From positions 124,001 to 188,000 of the forward strand of contig NQWY01024827.1 in assembly GCA_019425655.1 (NCBI GenBank): a stretch of DNA of 64,000 bases, written 5' to 3'. Every line of letters starts with the position of its first letter. The stretch's first letter is position 1. A program made the position numbers and the translations under genes. The stretch is from Rhizophagus prolifer (Eukaryota > Glomeromycota > Glomeromycetes > Glomerales > Glomeraceae). Below are positions 50,155 to 58,306 of this stretch, piece by piece. The notes under the pieces are model-generated. The model worked only from the letters and a program-made list of their open reading frames with translations. It did not search any database and was not told the DNA's origin.

Positions 50155-51711
50155 ATGAAGAAAGAACTGATTATTTCCAATGAGGGAGACGCTTCAAAAA
50201 TTGCTTTATTGGAAGATGGTCGCCTTTTTGAACTTCACGAGCTGGAAACAAAAACCGATTTTGTTGTTGGTGATTTGTTTCTCGGAAAGATCAAAAAACT
50301 GGCCCCCAATCTTAATGCCGCTTTCGTAAATATCGGTACGGATAAGGATGCTTTCTTACATTATCAGGATCTTGGTCCGCAATTTTTATCGTATCAGAAG
50401 TTTCTTAAAAATACGATTTCCAAAAAACAACAGACATCTAGTCTTAAAAATTTTGAAACAGCAAAGGACATTGATAAGTTGGGAACTGTTGATAAAGTTC
50501 TGACAGCCGGTGATCTTGTTTTGCTGCAAATTACAAAAGAACCGATCTCTACAAAAGGACCGAGAATCTCTACGCAGATTTCTCTTACGGGTCGTTTTCT
50601 GGTTCTGATTCCTTTCGATAACAAAATTTCTGTTTCCAAAAAAGTTGGAGACCCCGAAGAAAAAAACAGATTGAAAACTTTGATAGAAAGTATTCGTCCG
50701 GAAGGTTTTGGGGTGATTATCAGAACTGTTGCAGAAGGGAAAAAAGTGGCTGAGCTTCATAATGATATGAATCAGCTGGTGAAAAAATGGGAATCCACAT
50801 TTAAGAATATTCAGAAAAATAAAGTTCCTAGTAAGGTTCTGAGCGAAGAGGACAAAGCGTCTTCGATCTTAAGAGATAACTTTAACCAGGATTTCGTAAG
50901 CATCATTTGTGATGACGAAAAGATGGTGGAGGATATGAAATCTTACATCGAAGTAATTGCACCGGAACGTAAAAATATCGTTCAGTTTTATGACTCCCAC
51001 ATTCCTCTTTTGGAATACTATAATGTAGAAAAACAACTCAAGCAGAGTTTCGGTAAACACGTGAACATCCCGGCTTCCAAAGGTGCTTACCTTGTGATTG
51101 AACATACAGAAGCGCTTCACGTGGTGGATGTGAATTCCGGAAATAATATCTCGTCATCTTCTACCAACAAAACCCACGCTTTGACTGTCAACAAAATGGC
51201 AGCTACAGAAATTGCAAGACAACTGCGTCTGCGGGATATGGGGGGGATCATTGTGGTGGATTTCATTGATATGACAGATCCGGAACACAGGAAGGAACTA
51301 TATGAACACTTCCGTGAAGAGATGAAGCGTGACAAAGCTAGACATAAGATTTTGCCACCTTCAAAATTCGGACTGATCCAGATGACAAGACAACGTGTCC
51401 GTTCCGAAAAGCACATCGAAACATCCGAAGAAAATCCGAATAAGGACGGCGAAATCATCGCTCCAATTGTAATTGTGGAAAGAATGGAAGAATCCATCAG
51501 AACAATTATTCAAAAAGAAAAAGGCAAATTGTACCTTCACGTACATCCTTTTCTGGAAGCCTATCTTACGAAAGGGCTGGCAAGTATCCAAAACAAGTGG
51601 TTTTTGAAATACAAAAAGTGGGTAACCATCATCCCGAGAGATTCCTTCAAAATGCTGGAATTCCATCTCTATAATTCTAACAAAAAAGAATTGATGAGTT
51701 ACTCTAATTAA
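50155..51711 (+). CDS. rng: Ribonuclease E/G
   Basis: About 518 residues from ATG 50155 (MKKELIISNEGDASKIALLE). The S1-like region (FVVGDLFLGKIKKLAPNLNAAFVNIG, about 40-66) is followed by the catalytic aspartates in ALHVVDVNSGNN (about 321-332) and IIVVDFIDMTDPEHR (about 364-378). The CPxCxG zinc-link of E. coli RNase E/G is absent: the region after the second aspartate reads MTRQRVRSEKHIETSEENPN without cysteines. It processes rRNA and starts mRNA decay. It follows the HU/basic-protein unit. Confidence 0.92.
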   Translation: MKKELIISNEGDASKIALLEDGRLFELHELETKTDFVVGDLFLGKIKKLAPNLNAAFVNIGTDKDAFLHYQDLGPQFLSYQKFLKNTISKKQQTSSLKNFETAKDIDKLGTVDKVLTAGDLVLLQITKEPISTKGPRISTQISLTGRFLVLIPFDNKISVSKKVGDPEEKNRLKTLIESIRPEGFGVIIRTVAEGKKVAELHNDMNQLVKKWESTFKNIQKNKVPSKVLSEEDKASSILRDNFNQDFVSIICDDEKMVEDMKSYIEVIAPERKNIVQFYDSHIPLLEYYNVEKQLKQSFGKHVNIPASKGAYLVIEHTEALHVVDVNSGNNISSSSTNKTHALTVNKMAATEIARQLRLRDMGGIIVVDFIDMTDPEHRKELYEHFREEMKRDKARHKILPPSKFGLIQMTRQRVRSEKHIETSEENPNKDGEIIAPIVIVERMEESIRTIIQKEKGKLYLHVHPFLEAYLTKGLASIQNKWFLKYKKWVTIIPRDSFKMLEFHLYNSNKKELMSYSN

Positions 51712-51756
51712 AAAAGTAAACTGATTTCTGGAACAATTTCAAGAATCTATAATTTG

Positions 51757-51795
51757 AAAGTCTGTTTAATTTTGTTAAGCAGACTTTTATTTTTC
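51757..51795 (+). terminator. Terminator of rng
   Basis: AAAGTCTGTTTAA / TTAAGCAGACTTT with one G-U pair, followed by a T-rich tail; 46 bases after the stop. Confidence 0.85.
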
Positions 51796-51833
51796 ATCAA
51801 ATACTTATTATAGATATTATCCGTTTAATTTCT

Positions 51834-51841
51834 TAAATTTG
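51834..51841 (+). promoter_or_regulatory. -7 element 5 bases before a start codon (lipoprotein gene)
   Basis: TAAATTTG, then five bases, then ATG 51847. Transcription would begin at or next to the A of the ATG. Confidence 0.55.
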
Positions 51842-51846
51842 GTTTT

Positions 51847-52353
51847 ATGAAAAACATTTACGCGCTTCTTATATTTTGTCTTTTTACAAGCTGTTACACA
51901 TATAGATCGGTTGCTGATGAAAAAGAGATCGAAACAAATAAAAATCCACGAACAAGACTTCAAAGTTCCGAAATGGCAATGGCTGCAAATGATAATGCTG
52001 CAATAGCTCATGTTCAAAAAAGTCAAATGCAAATTGCTAATACCGAAAAAATTGAAATGAATTCAAAGCCGAAGCAATCTATAAAATTAGGAATAAAAGA
52101 TAAGTTGCAGCCGGATAAGATCTACAAAATAAAAGTTGCCGACAAGCGATACAAGATCCAGGTAGACCAATGGGAAAGTGATTCATTGGTGGTTCATCGA
52201 GTGAATAAACCAGAAAAGAAAATGAAATTCCATAAAAACCAGATCGAAGAAGATGCTATTTTGGAAAAACGTTTCTCACAGCCTATGTCCGATATAATCA
52301 CCGTTACAATTTACGCCGGAATTGCTGCACTTATTGCTGCACTTGTACTTTAA
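51847..52353 (+). CDS. Membrane-anchored lipoprotein of unknown function
   Basis: 168 residues. MKNIYALLIFCLFTSCYTYRS has a lipobox-like LFTSC (Cys16). Residues 20-95 are polar and helical, with a Met/Ala/Asn/Gln-rich stretch (SSEMAMAANDNAAIAHVQKS). Residues 96-135 resemble a small beta element (YKIKVADKRYKIQVDQWESDSL). The protein ends in a hydrophobic helix (IITVTIYAGIAALIAALVL), so both ends may be membrane-attached. It has its own promoter and terminator. Family not recognised. Confidence 0.68.
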   Translation: MKNIYALLIFCLFTSCYTYRSVADEKEIETNKNPRTRLQSSEMAMAANDNAAIAHVQKSQMQIANTEKIEMNSKPKQSIKLGIKDKLQPDKIYKIKVADKRYKIQVDQWESDSLVVHRVNKPEKKMKFHKNQIEEDAILEKRFSQPMSDIITVTIYAGIAALIAALVL

Positions 52354-52372
52354 TAATATATTTTAAACTATT

Positions 52373-52421
52373 AATTGCTAATTGCGGTTTCGATTTTGAA
52401 AACGTTTTTAGCAATTTTTTA
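52373..52421 (+). terminator. Terminator after the lipoprotein gene
   Basis: AATTGCTAA / TTAGCAATT (52373-52416) around a 26-base loop, then TTTT. Confidence 0.6.
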
Positions 52422-52486
52422 TTGGCATTAACTAATATTTAACGTCAAGATTTAGTTAATTAATTATTATTAAGATATTTTGGTAA

Positions 52487-52494
52487 TAATTTTG
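52487..52494 (+). promoter_or_regulatory. -7 promoter element of porX
   Basis: TAATTTTG matches TAnnTTTG exactly, 29 bases before ATG 52524; no clear -33. Confidence 0.5.
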
Positions 52495-52523
52495 ATAGAG
52501 ATTAATCAAACATACAAATATAT

Positions 52524-54068
52524 ATGTCAGGAAAAATTTTATGGATAGATGATGAAGTGGATTTACTAAGGCCTCATATTGTCTTTTTAGAAAATAAAGG
52601 TTATAAAGTCACGCCCGTAAACAATGTGAACGAGGCTCTTGAAATCATTGAAAAAGAGAAATTTGCATTAACACTGCTAGATGAGAATATGCCCGGAATA
52701 TCCGGTTTGGAAGCGATCCCGATGATCAAGGAAAAAGACAATGCTCTTAAAATTGTTATGGTCACCAAGAGTGAAGAAGAGCATATCATGGAGCAGGCAA
52801 TTGGCTCGCAGATCGAAGATTATATCTTAAAACCGGTGAATCCCAATCAGGTGCTTTTGTCTCTGAAAAAGAACTTGCAGAGTGAAACGCTCGTAGAACA
52901 AAAAACAATTGTTGATTACCAGCAGGAATTCCGTAATCTGAGTATGGAATTGTCCTATCTCAGAACTTATCAGGATTGGGCGGAATATTATAAGAAAATC
53001 CTGAACTGGGAAATCAAATTCGATAAGGTCTTTGACAATGAGTTTGCTGATCTTCTGCAGAATCAGAAAGAAGAAGCAAACATCCAGTTTTCAAAATTTG
53101 TTGAGAACAATTATGAAGATTGGTTACACAGCAATGAAAAGCCGATGATGAGCCATACACTTTTCAAAGACAAAGTGAAGCCGGAAGTTGAAAAAGAAAA
53201 AGTTCTCCTGCTGATGGTTGATAACCTGAGATACGATCAGTGGAAGGTCATAGAACCGTTATTCACAAGGTTTTACAACAAGACCTCAGAAGATTATTAT
53301 TTCAGTATTCTGCCGACGGCGACTCAATATGCACGTAACTCATTTTTTGCTGGATTGATGCCGTCAGAGATCGAAAAAAGATTTCCTGAATATTGGTTTA
53401 ACGATAATGAAGAAGGCAACAAGAATGAGCATGAGAGAGACTTTCTGGAAGACCAGATGAAGAGAATCGGTTTATCCGGAAAATCAATGAAATATCTGAA
53501 AATCCTGAATGCGGATTTCGAAAGAAAAATTCTGGACGACTTCAATCAGCATAAGAACAATGATCTCTTGGTGATTGTGTACAATTTTATTGATATTTTG
53601 TCTCATGCAAAAACAGATAATAATATTGTCAATCAATTGATTAGAGATGATAAAACATTCAGATCCTTAACATATAACTGGTTTGAAAATTCATCATTAA
53701 TCAAGATTATCAAAGCGGCAGCAGAAAATGGCTTCAAGCTGGTAATTACAACAGACCACGGCACGGTTTATGTTAAAAAACCTAGTAAAGTTGTAGGTGA
53801 CAGGGAAACGTCAACCAACATCAGATATAAAACCGGAAGAAGTTTGACTTATGATGATAGGGATGTTTGGGCGATTGACAATCCCGACAAGCTCTTCCTG
53901 CCAAAAGGAAACCTGAGTTCAAAATATATTTTTGCAAAGAACAACACATTCTTGGCATACCCGAAAAACTACAACCATTTTGTAAACTATTACAAAGATA
54001 CTTATCAGCATGGGGGAATCTCTCTGGAAGAGGTCATCATCCCGATAAGCATATTAGAGCCCAAATAG
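52524..54068 (+). CDS. porX: T9SS response regulator PorX (receiver plus PglZ)
   Basis: 514 residues. The N-terminal receiver domain has the acidic pair in LWIDDEVD (about 6-13), phospho-acceptor aspartate in TLLDENMPG (about 50-58) and the lysine in YILKPVNP (about 103-110). The C-terminal PglZ/alkaline-phosphatase fold (about 200-510) includes LLMVDNLRYDQWK, SILPTATQYARNSFFAG (with the nucleophile threonine) and VITTDHGTVYVKKP. PorX with the PorY kinase and SigP controls T9SS genes; its PglZ domain is a zinc phosphodiesterase. The three T9SS cargo genes in this window are possible targets. porY is not seen here. Confidence 0.93.
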   Translation: MSGKILWIDDEVDLLRPHIVFLENKGYKVTPVNNVNEALEIIEKEKFALTLLDENMPGISGLEAIPMIKEKDNALKIVMVTKSEEEHIMEQAIGSQIEDYILKPVNPNQVLLSLKKNLQSETLVEQKTIVDYQQEFRNLSMELSYLRTYQDWAEYYKKILNWEIKFDKVFDNEFADLLQNQKEEANIQFSKFVENNYEDWLHSNEKPMMSHTLFKDKVKPEVEKEKVLLLMVDNLRYDQWKVIEPLFTRFYNKTSEDYYFSILPTATQYARNSFFAGLMPSEIEKRFPEYWFNDNEEGNKNEHERDFLEDQMKRIGLSGKSMKYLKILNADFERKILDDFNQHKNNDLLVIVYNFIDILSHAKTDNNIVNQLIRDDKTFRSLTYNWFENSSLIKIIKAAAENGFKLVITTDHGTVYVKKPSKVVGDRETSTNIRYKTGRSLTYDDRDVWAIDNPDKLFLPKGNLSSKYIFAKNNTFLAYPKNYNHFVNYYKDTYQHGGISLEEVIIPISILEPK

Positions 54069-54102
54069 TTTTTTTCATAGTTTATTTGATTTGGGTTTAT
54101 TG

Positions 54103-54137
54103 GGCGGAAAGGATTGATTACCTTTTCCGCCTTTTTT
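54103..54137 (+). terminator. Terminator of porX
   Basis: GGCGGAAAGG / CCTTTTCCGCC with one bulge, then TTTTTT; about 35 bases after the stop. Confidence 0.85.
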
Positions 54138-54170
54138 ATTTATAGAAGCAACAAGGTTGGCGACCATTTC

Positions 54171-54247
54171 ACCATTCCCACCCGCTATCCACTATATCTT
54201 TTTCTTTTTAATGAAAAAAGAAAAAGGATGCCATTCCTATCGGGGCT
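54171..54247. repeat. Intergenic repeat, related to the one at 33322
   Basis: ACCATTCCCACCCGCTATCC ... GGATGCCATTCCTATCGGGG. Inside is a strong inverted CTTTTTCTTTTT / AAAAAAGAAAAAG (about 54197-54226). The ends match the pattern of the GC-rich element at 33322-33420, with a different centre. Confidence 0.7.
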
Positions 54248-54338
54248 AGAAAGTAGTTTCGTATTTCTTTTGACCATTCAATTCAAAATCCCGAACTTTG
54301 AAAAACTAAAGCTTTTAAAAATCTATCATCATACTACT

Positions 54339-55118
54339 ATGAGAATCATTTCCTATAATGTCAACGGAATCCGGGCAGCCTTTACCAAAGATTTTTTAGG
54401 CTGGCTTAATGTTGCAAGTCCGGATGTTATTTGTATCCAGGAAAGTAAAGCAGGAAACGATCAAATCGATATAGAAAGTTTCGAAAAGTTGGGTTATCAT
54501 AGTTATTGGCATTCGGCAGTTAGAAAAGGTTACAGTGGCGTTGGGATTGCTTCCAAAGTCAAGCCTAATCACGTGGAGTTTGGTTGCGGTATCGAAAGCT
54601 ACGATAACGAAGGTCGAATTATGCGTGCAGATTTTGATGGGTTTTCCGTGATCTCCGTCTACGTTCCTTCTGCTTCCAATATCGAAAGATTAGATTTTAA
54701 AATGCAATTCTGTTTCGATTTCTTAGCTTATATTAAAGAACTCAGAAAAACTATCCCTAATTTAATCATCAGCGGTGATTTCAACATCTGTCACCAGGCG
54801 ATTGATATTCATAATCCAATTGGTCTGGCAAATACATCTGGCTTTTTACCAATGGAACGGGAATGGATGACCAGCTTTATGCGCGAGAATCAACTCACAG
54901 ACAGTTTCAGATATTTTAATGATCAGCCGGATCAGTATTCCTGGTGGAGTTACAGAGCGGGTTCAAGAGCAAGGAACAAAGGATGGCGTTTGGACTACAA
55001 TTTTGTTTCCGAACCGTTGAAAGATAAAATGACGAGAGCTGTAATTTTAGCAGAAGTCAAACATTCTGATCATTGTCCCGTAATGGTAGAACTAGGAAAA
55101 CGTGCACGAACAATTTAA
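54339..55118 (+). CDS. xth: Exodeoxyribonuclease III
   Basis: 259 residues from ATG 54339 (MRIISYNVNGIRAAF); the long upstream open frame crosses a repeat and is not used. CIQESKAGNDQI (about 32-43) carries the metal-binding glutamate, SGDFNICHQAIDIHNP (about 144-159) the catalytic Asp and Asn, and HSDHCPVMVEL (about 240-250) the Asp/His pair. It repairs AP sites and trims 3' ends. Its stop overlaps the start of the TRIC-type gene by 17 bases. Confidence 0.93.
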   Translation: MRIISYNVNGIRAAFTKDFLGWLNVASPDVICIQESKAGNDQIDIESFEKLGYHSYWHSAVRKGYSGVGIASKVKPNHVEFGCGIESYDNEGRIMRADFDGFSVISVYVPSASNIERLDFKMQFCFDFLAYIKELRKTIPNLIISGDFNICHQAIDIHNPIGLANTSGFLPMEREWMTSFMRENQLTDSFRYFNDQPDQYSWWSYRAGSRARNKGWRLDYNFVSEPLKDKMTRAVILAEVKHSDHCPVMVELGKRARTI

Positions 55119-55734
55119 TCTTATCATAGAAATCCTCGGAACGATTTCCTTTGCAATGTCGGGTAGTTTTGCAGCGATGCAGAAACGCCTTGATCCTTTC
55201 GGTGTATTGATTATTGCTTTCGTTACCTCTGTTGGTGGCGGAACAGTAAGAGATTTGCTTTTGGATGTCCCCGTTTTTTGGATGACTGATATGATGACCT
55301 GCTCACTGATCTTTTTTACCTGTTTATTTTCTATGATTTTTAAATCCATTGAAAAAAACTTCAAAGTAACGCTGTTTATATTCGATAGTTTTGGATTGGG
55401 ATTATTCACTATTATCGGCATTCAGAAAGGGCTGACAGCTGGTCTGCATCCTTTGATATGTCTTACGTTGGGAACTATTACCGGTTGCTTTGGAGGGATT
55501 ATCCGGGATATTCTGTTGAACAGAATCCCATTGATTTTCAGGAAAGAAATCTATGCAACGGCCTGTATCGTAGGAGGTGGAATTTTCTTGCTAATGTCAA
55601 AATTTACAGGCTTATCTTACACGCTGGTTCAGATTTTTACAATAATTTTAATTGTTACGATCAGGACGTTGGCTGTCAAATACCATTGGAGAATTCCAAA
55701 ATTCTATGGCTATGAGAATAATGATGAAATGTAA
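55102..55734 (+). CDS. TRIC/UPF0126-type cation channel protein
   Basis: 210 residues, seven hydrophobic segments in two repeated units, each with a conserved glycine-rich motif: FAMSGSFAAMQKRLDPFGVLI and VTSVGGGTVRDLLLDVP in the first; FTIIGIQKGLTAG and TLGTITGCFGGIIRDILLNRIP in the second. These are the hallmarks of YicG/UPF0126 and prokaryotic TRIC trimeric channels. The starting ATG lies inside xth (17-base overlap), so the two are translationally linked. Confidence 0.88.
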   Translation: MHEQFNLIIEILGTISFAMSGSFAAMQKRLDPFGVLIIAFVTSVGGGTVRDLLLDVPVFWMTDMMTCSLIFFTCLFSMIFKSIEKNFKVTLFIFDSFGLGLFTIIGIQKGLTAGLHPLICLTLGTITGCFGGIIRDILLNRIPLIFRKEIYATACIVGGGIFLLMSKFTGLSYTLVQIFTIILIVTIRTLAVKYHWRIPKFYGYENNDEM

Positions 55735-55738
55735 AGAA

Positions 55739-55770
55739 AAAGAGCAAAACTAATTTTGCTCTTTATTTTA
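55739..55770. terminator. Bidirectional terminator after the TRIC-type gene
   Basis: AAAGAGCAAAA / TTTTGCTCTTT, with T-rich tail on the + strand and A-rich left flank for the minus-strand gene ending at 55774. Confidence 0.85.
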
Positions 55771-55773
55771 TAA

Positions 55774-56340
55774 CTAGAAAAACTTTCCTCTGTTTCTCAT
55801 ATGCGGGTTGTGCATATGTTTTTGCATTGTCGGCATTTTCATCTGTTCCTTCATCATTTTGATTTGGTCGGCCATCATTCCTGCAGAATCCAACTGCTTG
55901 GCCTCGTCCAAAAGTTTCTGGGCTTCCGCTTTTCTCCCTTTGGAAAGTGCAGATGCTGCCAGATTAAGTTTTGCCATTGCTCTGTCGTGCTTCATATTCA
56001 AGCCATACTCCAAAGCTTTTTTCATCAATCCTTCTGTTTTTGCAGGATTGTCCTGAGCAATAGTCAATGCCTGCAGATAATGGAAATAGCCGTATTGACT
56101 TTTGTGAAGCTGCGATTTGTAATTGGTGATGTTAGACAAAAACTTAGAAGCTTTTTCGAGATTTTGTTTTCTCAATTGCCAAAAAGCCAAAAGGATGTTT
56201 TCGTTTTTGAAGAAAAGTGCGATTGGAATTGCAGAAAGCACAACCAAAACGATTCCCCAACCGATATTACGATTGAACATCAGATAAACGCCTAAAGCGA
56301 TAATGATTGCAGCTGCTACAAATTTTATGTATTTGTTCAT
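55774..56340 (-). CDS. Two-helix membrane protein with TPR-like domain
   Basis: 188 residues. Two N-terminal membrane helices (about residues 5-20 and 27-45; IKFVAAAIIIALGVYLMF and WGIVLVVLSAIPIALFF). Residues 50-150 form helical TPR-like pairs (LAFWQLRKQNLEKASKFLSN; AKLNLAASALSKGRKAEAQKL). The tail is rich in Met, Lys and His (QIKMMKEQMKMPTMQKHMHN), possibly metal-binding. The TPR side probably faces the cytosol. No family assigned. Confidence 0.72.
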   Translation of the reverse strand: MNKYIKFVAAAIIIALGVYLMFNRNIGWGIVLVVLSAIPIALFFKNENILLAFWQLRKQNLEKASKFLSNITNYKSQLHKSQYGYFHYLQALTIAQDNPAKTEGLMKKALEYGLNMKHDRAMAKLNLAASALSKGRKAEAQKLLDEAKQLDSAGMMADQIKMMKEQMKMPTMQKHMHNPHMRNRGKFF

Positions 56341-56357
56341 TTTTAAATTTTAGGTTG

Positions 56358-56365
56358 CAAAGATA
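56358..56365 (-). promoter_or_regulatory. -7 promoter element of the two-helix TPR protein gene
   Basis: TATCTTTG on the minus strand, 17 bases before the start. Confidence 0.58.
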
Positions 56366-56399
56366 AGAATTACGGATAAGAATTCCGATAGTTGCGGTG

Positions 56400-58202
56400 T
56401 TATGAATTTGGTGGATTATTAAAAAACTCCCAGACAATTTTAGCTTTAGCTTTTCCGAGAATTTCTTCCAGCGTCACAATGTCCGCTTCTTTCACTCGTT
56501 TCACAGATTTCAGTTTTGATAAAAGCAATTCAATGGTTTTTCCTCCAACTCCTGGAATCTCTTCAAGCTCAGATTTTATGGTTGAATTTTTTCTTCGTGT
56601 TCTGTGATGCTTCACACCAAAGCGGTGTGCTTCGTCTCTCACACGTTGAAGAATTTTCAGTGTTTCCGCTTTTTTATCAATATATAATGGAATCGAATCT
56701 TCTGGAAAATAGATTTCTTCTAATCTTTTAGCAATGCCGATAATTGTAATTTTTCCATAAAGTCCAAGTAATTTCAGACTTTTGACAGCTGATGATAATT
56801 GACCTTTTCCACCGTCAATCAGAATCAGCTGAGGCAGAGGTTCTCCTTCATCTATTAATCTTCTATAACGACGGTAAATGACTTCTTCCATTGTAGCAAA
56901 GTCATTTGGACCTTCCACTGTTTTTGGATGAAAAATTCTGTAATCCGCTTTGCTCGGTTTTCCATCTTTGAAAACAACACAAGCCGAAACCGGATTGGTT
57001 CCCTGGATATTTGAGTTGTCGAAACCTTCGATGTGTCTTGGTTCAACAGGCATTCTGAGAATTCTCTGCATCTCAGACATAATCCGGTTAGTGTGTCTTT
57101 CCGGATCAACGATCTGAACTTGTTTTAATTTTTCCAGACGGTATTCTTTTGCATTTTTTTCAGAAAGTTCTACGATTCGTTTTTTGTCTCCAACTTTGGG
57201 AACAATCAGTTTAACGTTCGGAATTTCAATTCCCAAATGAAAAGGAATCAGAATCTCTTTGGATGTAGAATCAAATTTCTGTCTAATTTCTACCAGCGCT
57301 TCTTCCAGGATATCTTCATCCGTCTCTTCCAGAACTTTTTTGATTTCTGTTGTAAAACTCTGAACAATAGAGCCGTTTCTTATTTTGAAATAATTGACAT
57401 AAGCCGCCGTTTCATCACTTGTCATTCCAAAAACATCCACATCGTCAATACTTGGATTCACAACGGTATGCTTCGCCTGATAATCATCCAGAGACTCTAT
57501 ATTTTGTTTTAGCATCTGCGCTTTCTCGAACTCAAGATTGGCCGCAAAACGATACATCCTTTCCTCCAGATATTTCTTTGCAAAACGGAAATCTCCTTTT
57601 ATAATTCCTCGGATAGCTTCTACTTTTTCGTCGTAATCTTCCTTGGTTTCGAGCGCTTCACAAGGCCCGTTACAATTTTTGATGTGATATTCCAGACAAA
57701 CGCGATATTTTCCTTCCGCAATTTTTTCGGGAGCGAGATTCAGGTTGCAGGTTCTTATTTTATAAAGACTCTTAATGGTGTCAAGAAGTATTCTTGCGGG
57801 ACGTACTTTGGCGTAAGGTCCATAATACTCAGAGCCGTCTTTGATTTTTGTCCTTGTCAGAAAAATTCGTGGAAAATCTTCATTTTTAATGCAAATCCAA
57901 GGATAGGATTTGTCATCCTTCAGCATCACGTTATAAAACGGCTGATGTGCTTTTATCAGGTTGTTTTCCAGTAAAAGAGCGTCATACTCGCTGTTCACCA
58001 CGGTAGTTTCCAGCCTGTGAATCTTGGAAACCATAATCCGTGTCCGGTAACCGTTCTGGTTTTTGTTGAAGTAAGAAAGCACTCTTTTTTTGAGATGCTT
58101 GGCTTTTCCTACATACAAAAGCTGGTCGTTCTTATCATAATAACGATAAACGCCGGGTTCCGAAGGAAGGGTTTTGAGCTGAAGTTCTAGATTGGAATTC
58201 AC
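56400..58202 (-). CDS. uvrC: Excinuclease ABC subunit C
   Basis: A 600-residue UvrC, the dual-incision nuclease of nucleotide excision repair. GIY-YIG domain: SEPGVYRYYDKNDQLLYVGK (about 14-33); UVR helix pair (FRFAKKYLEERMYRFAANLEFEKAQML, about 206-232); RNase H-like 3' nuclease domain with ILIDGGKGQLSSA (about 469-481); and the C-terminal helix-hairpin-helix (LEEIPGVGGKTIELLLSKL, about 552-570). The start codon is GTG at 58202. A -7 box ends only four bases upstream, so the mRNA may be leaderless. Confidence 0.94.
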   Translation of the reverse strand: MNSNLELQLKTLPSEPGVYRYYDKNDQLLYVGKAKHLKKRVLSYFNKNQNGYRTRIMVSKIHRLETTVVNSEYDALLLENNLIKAHQPFYNVMLKDDKSYPWICIKNEDFPRIFLTRTKIKDGSEYYGPYAKVRPARILLDTIKSLYKIRTCNLNLAPEKIAEGKYRVCLEYHIKNCNGPCEALETKEDYDEKVEAIRGIIKGDFRFAKKYLEERMYRFAANLEFEKAQMLKQNIESLDDYQAKHTVVNPSIDDVDVFGMTSDETAAYVNYFKIRNGSIVQSFTTEIKKVLEETDEDILEEALVEIRQKFDSTSKEILIPFHLGIEIPNVKLIVPKVGDKKRIVELSEKNAKEYRLEKLKQVQIVDPERHTNRIMSEMQRILRMPVEPRHIEGFDNSNIQGTNPVSACVVFKDGKPSKADYRIFHPKTVEGPNDFATMEEVIYRRYRRLIDEGEPLPQLILIDGGKGQLSSAVKSLKLLGLYGKITIIGIAKRLEEIYFPEDSIPLYIDKKAETLKILQRVRDEAHRFGVKHHRTRRKNSTIKSELEEIPGVGGKTIELLLSKLKSVKRVKEADIVTLEEILGKAKAKIVWEFFNNPPNS

Positions 58203-58206
58203 AATA

Positions 58207-58214
58207 CAAATTTA
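58207..58214 (-). promoter_or_regulatory. -7 element 4 bases before uvrC start
   Basis: TAAATTTG on the minus strand, followed by four bases and the GTG start at 58202. Confidence 0.55.
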
Positions 58215-58306
58215 CGGAATGTTTCTTTGAAATTAAATTTCAATGTCGCGGAATTCTGAACCTAAGCATACATTAATAATAAACTGCGTTTTTATTGAAT
58301 GAGTTT

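Noticed and set aside
54114-54338. N-terminal extension of exonuclease III by about 75 codons
   Set aside because: It crosses the porX terminator and an intergenic repeat; the family starts at MRIISYNVNG (ATG 54339).
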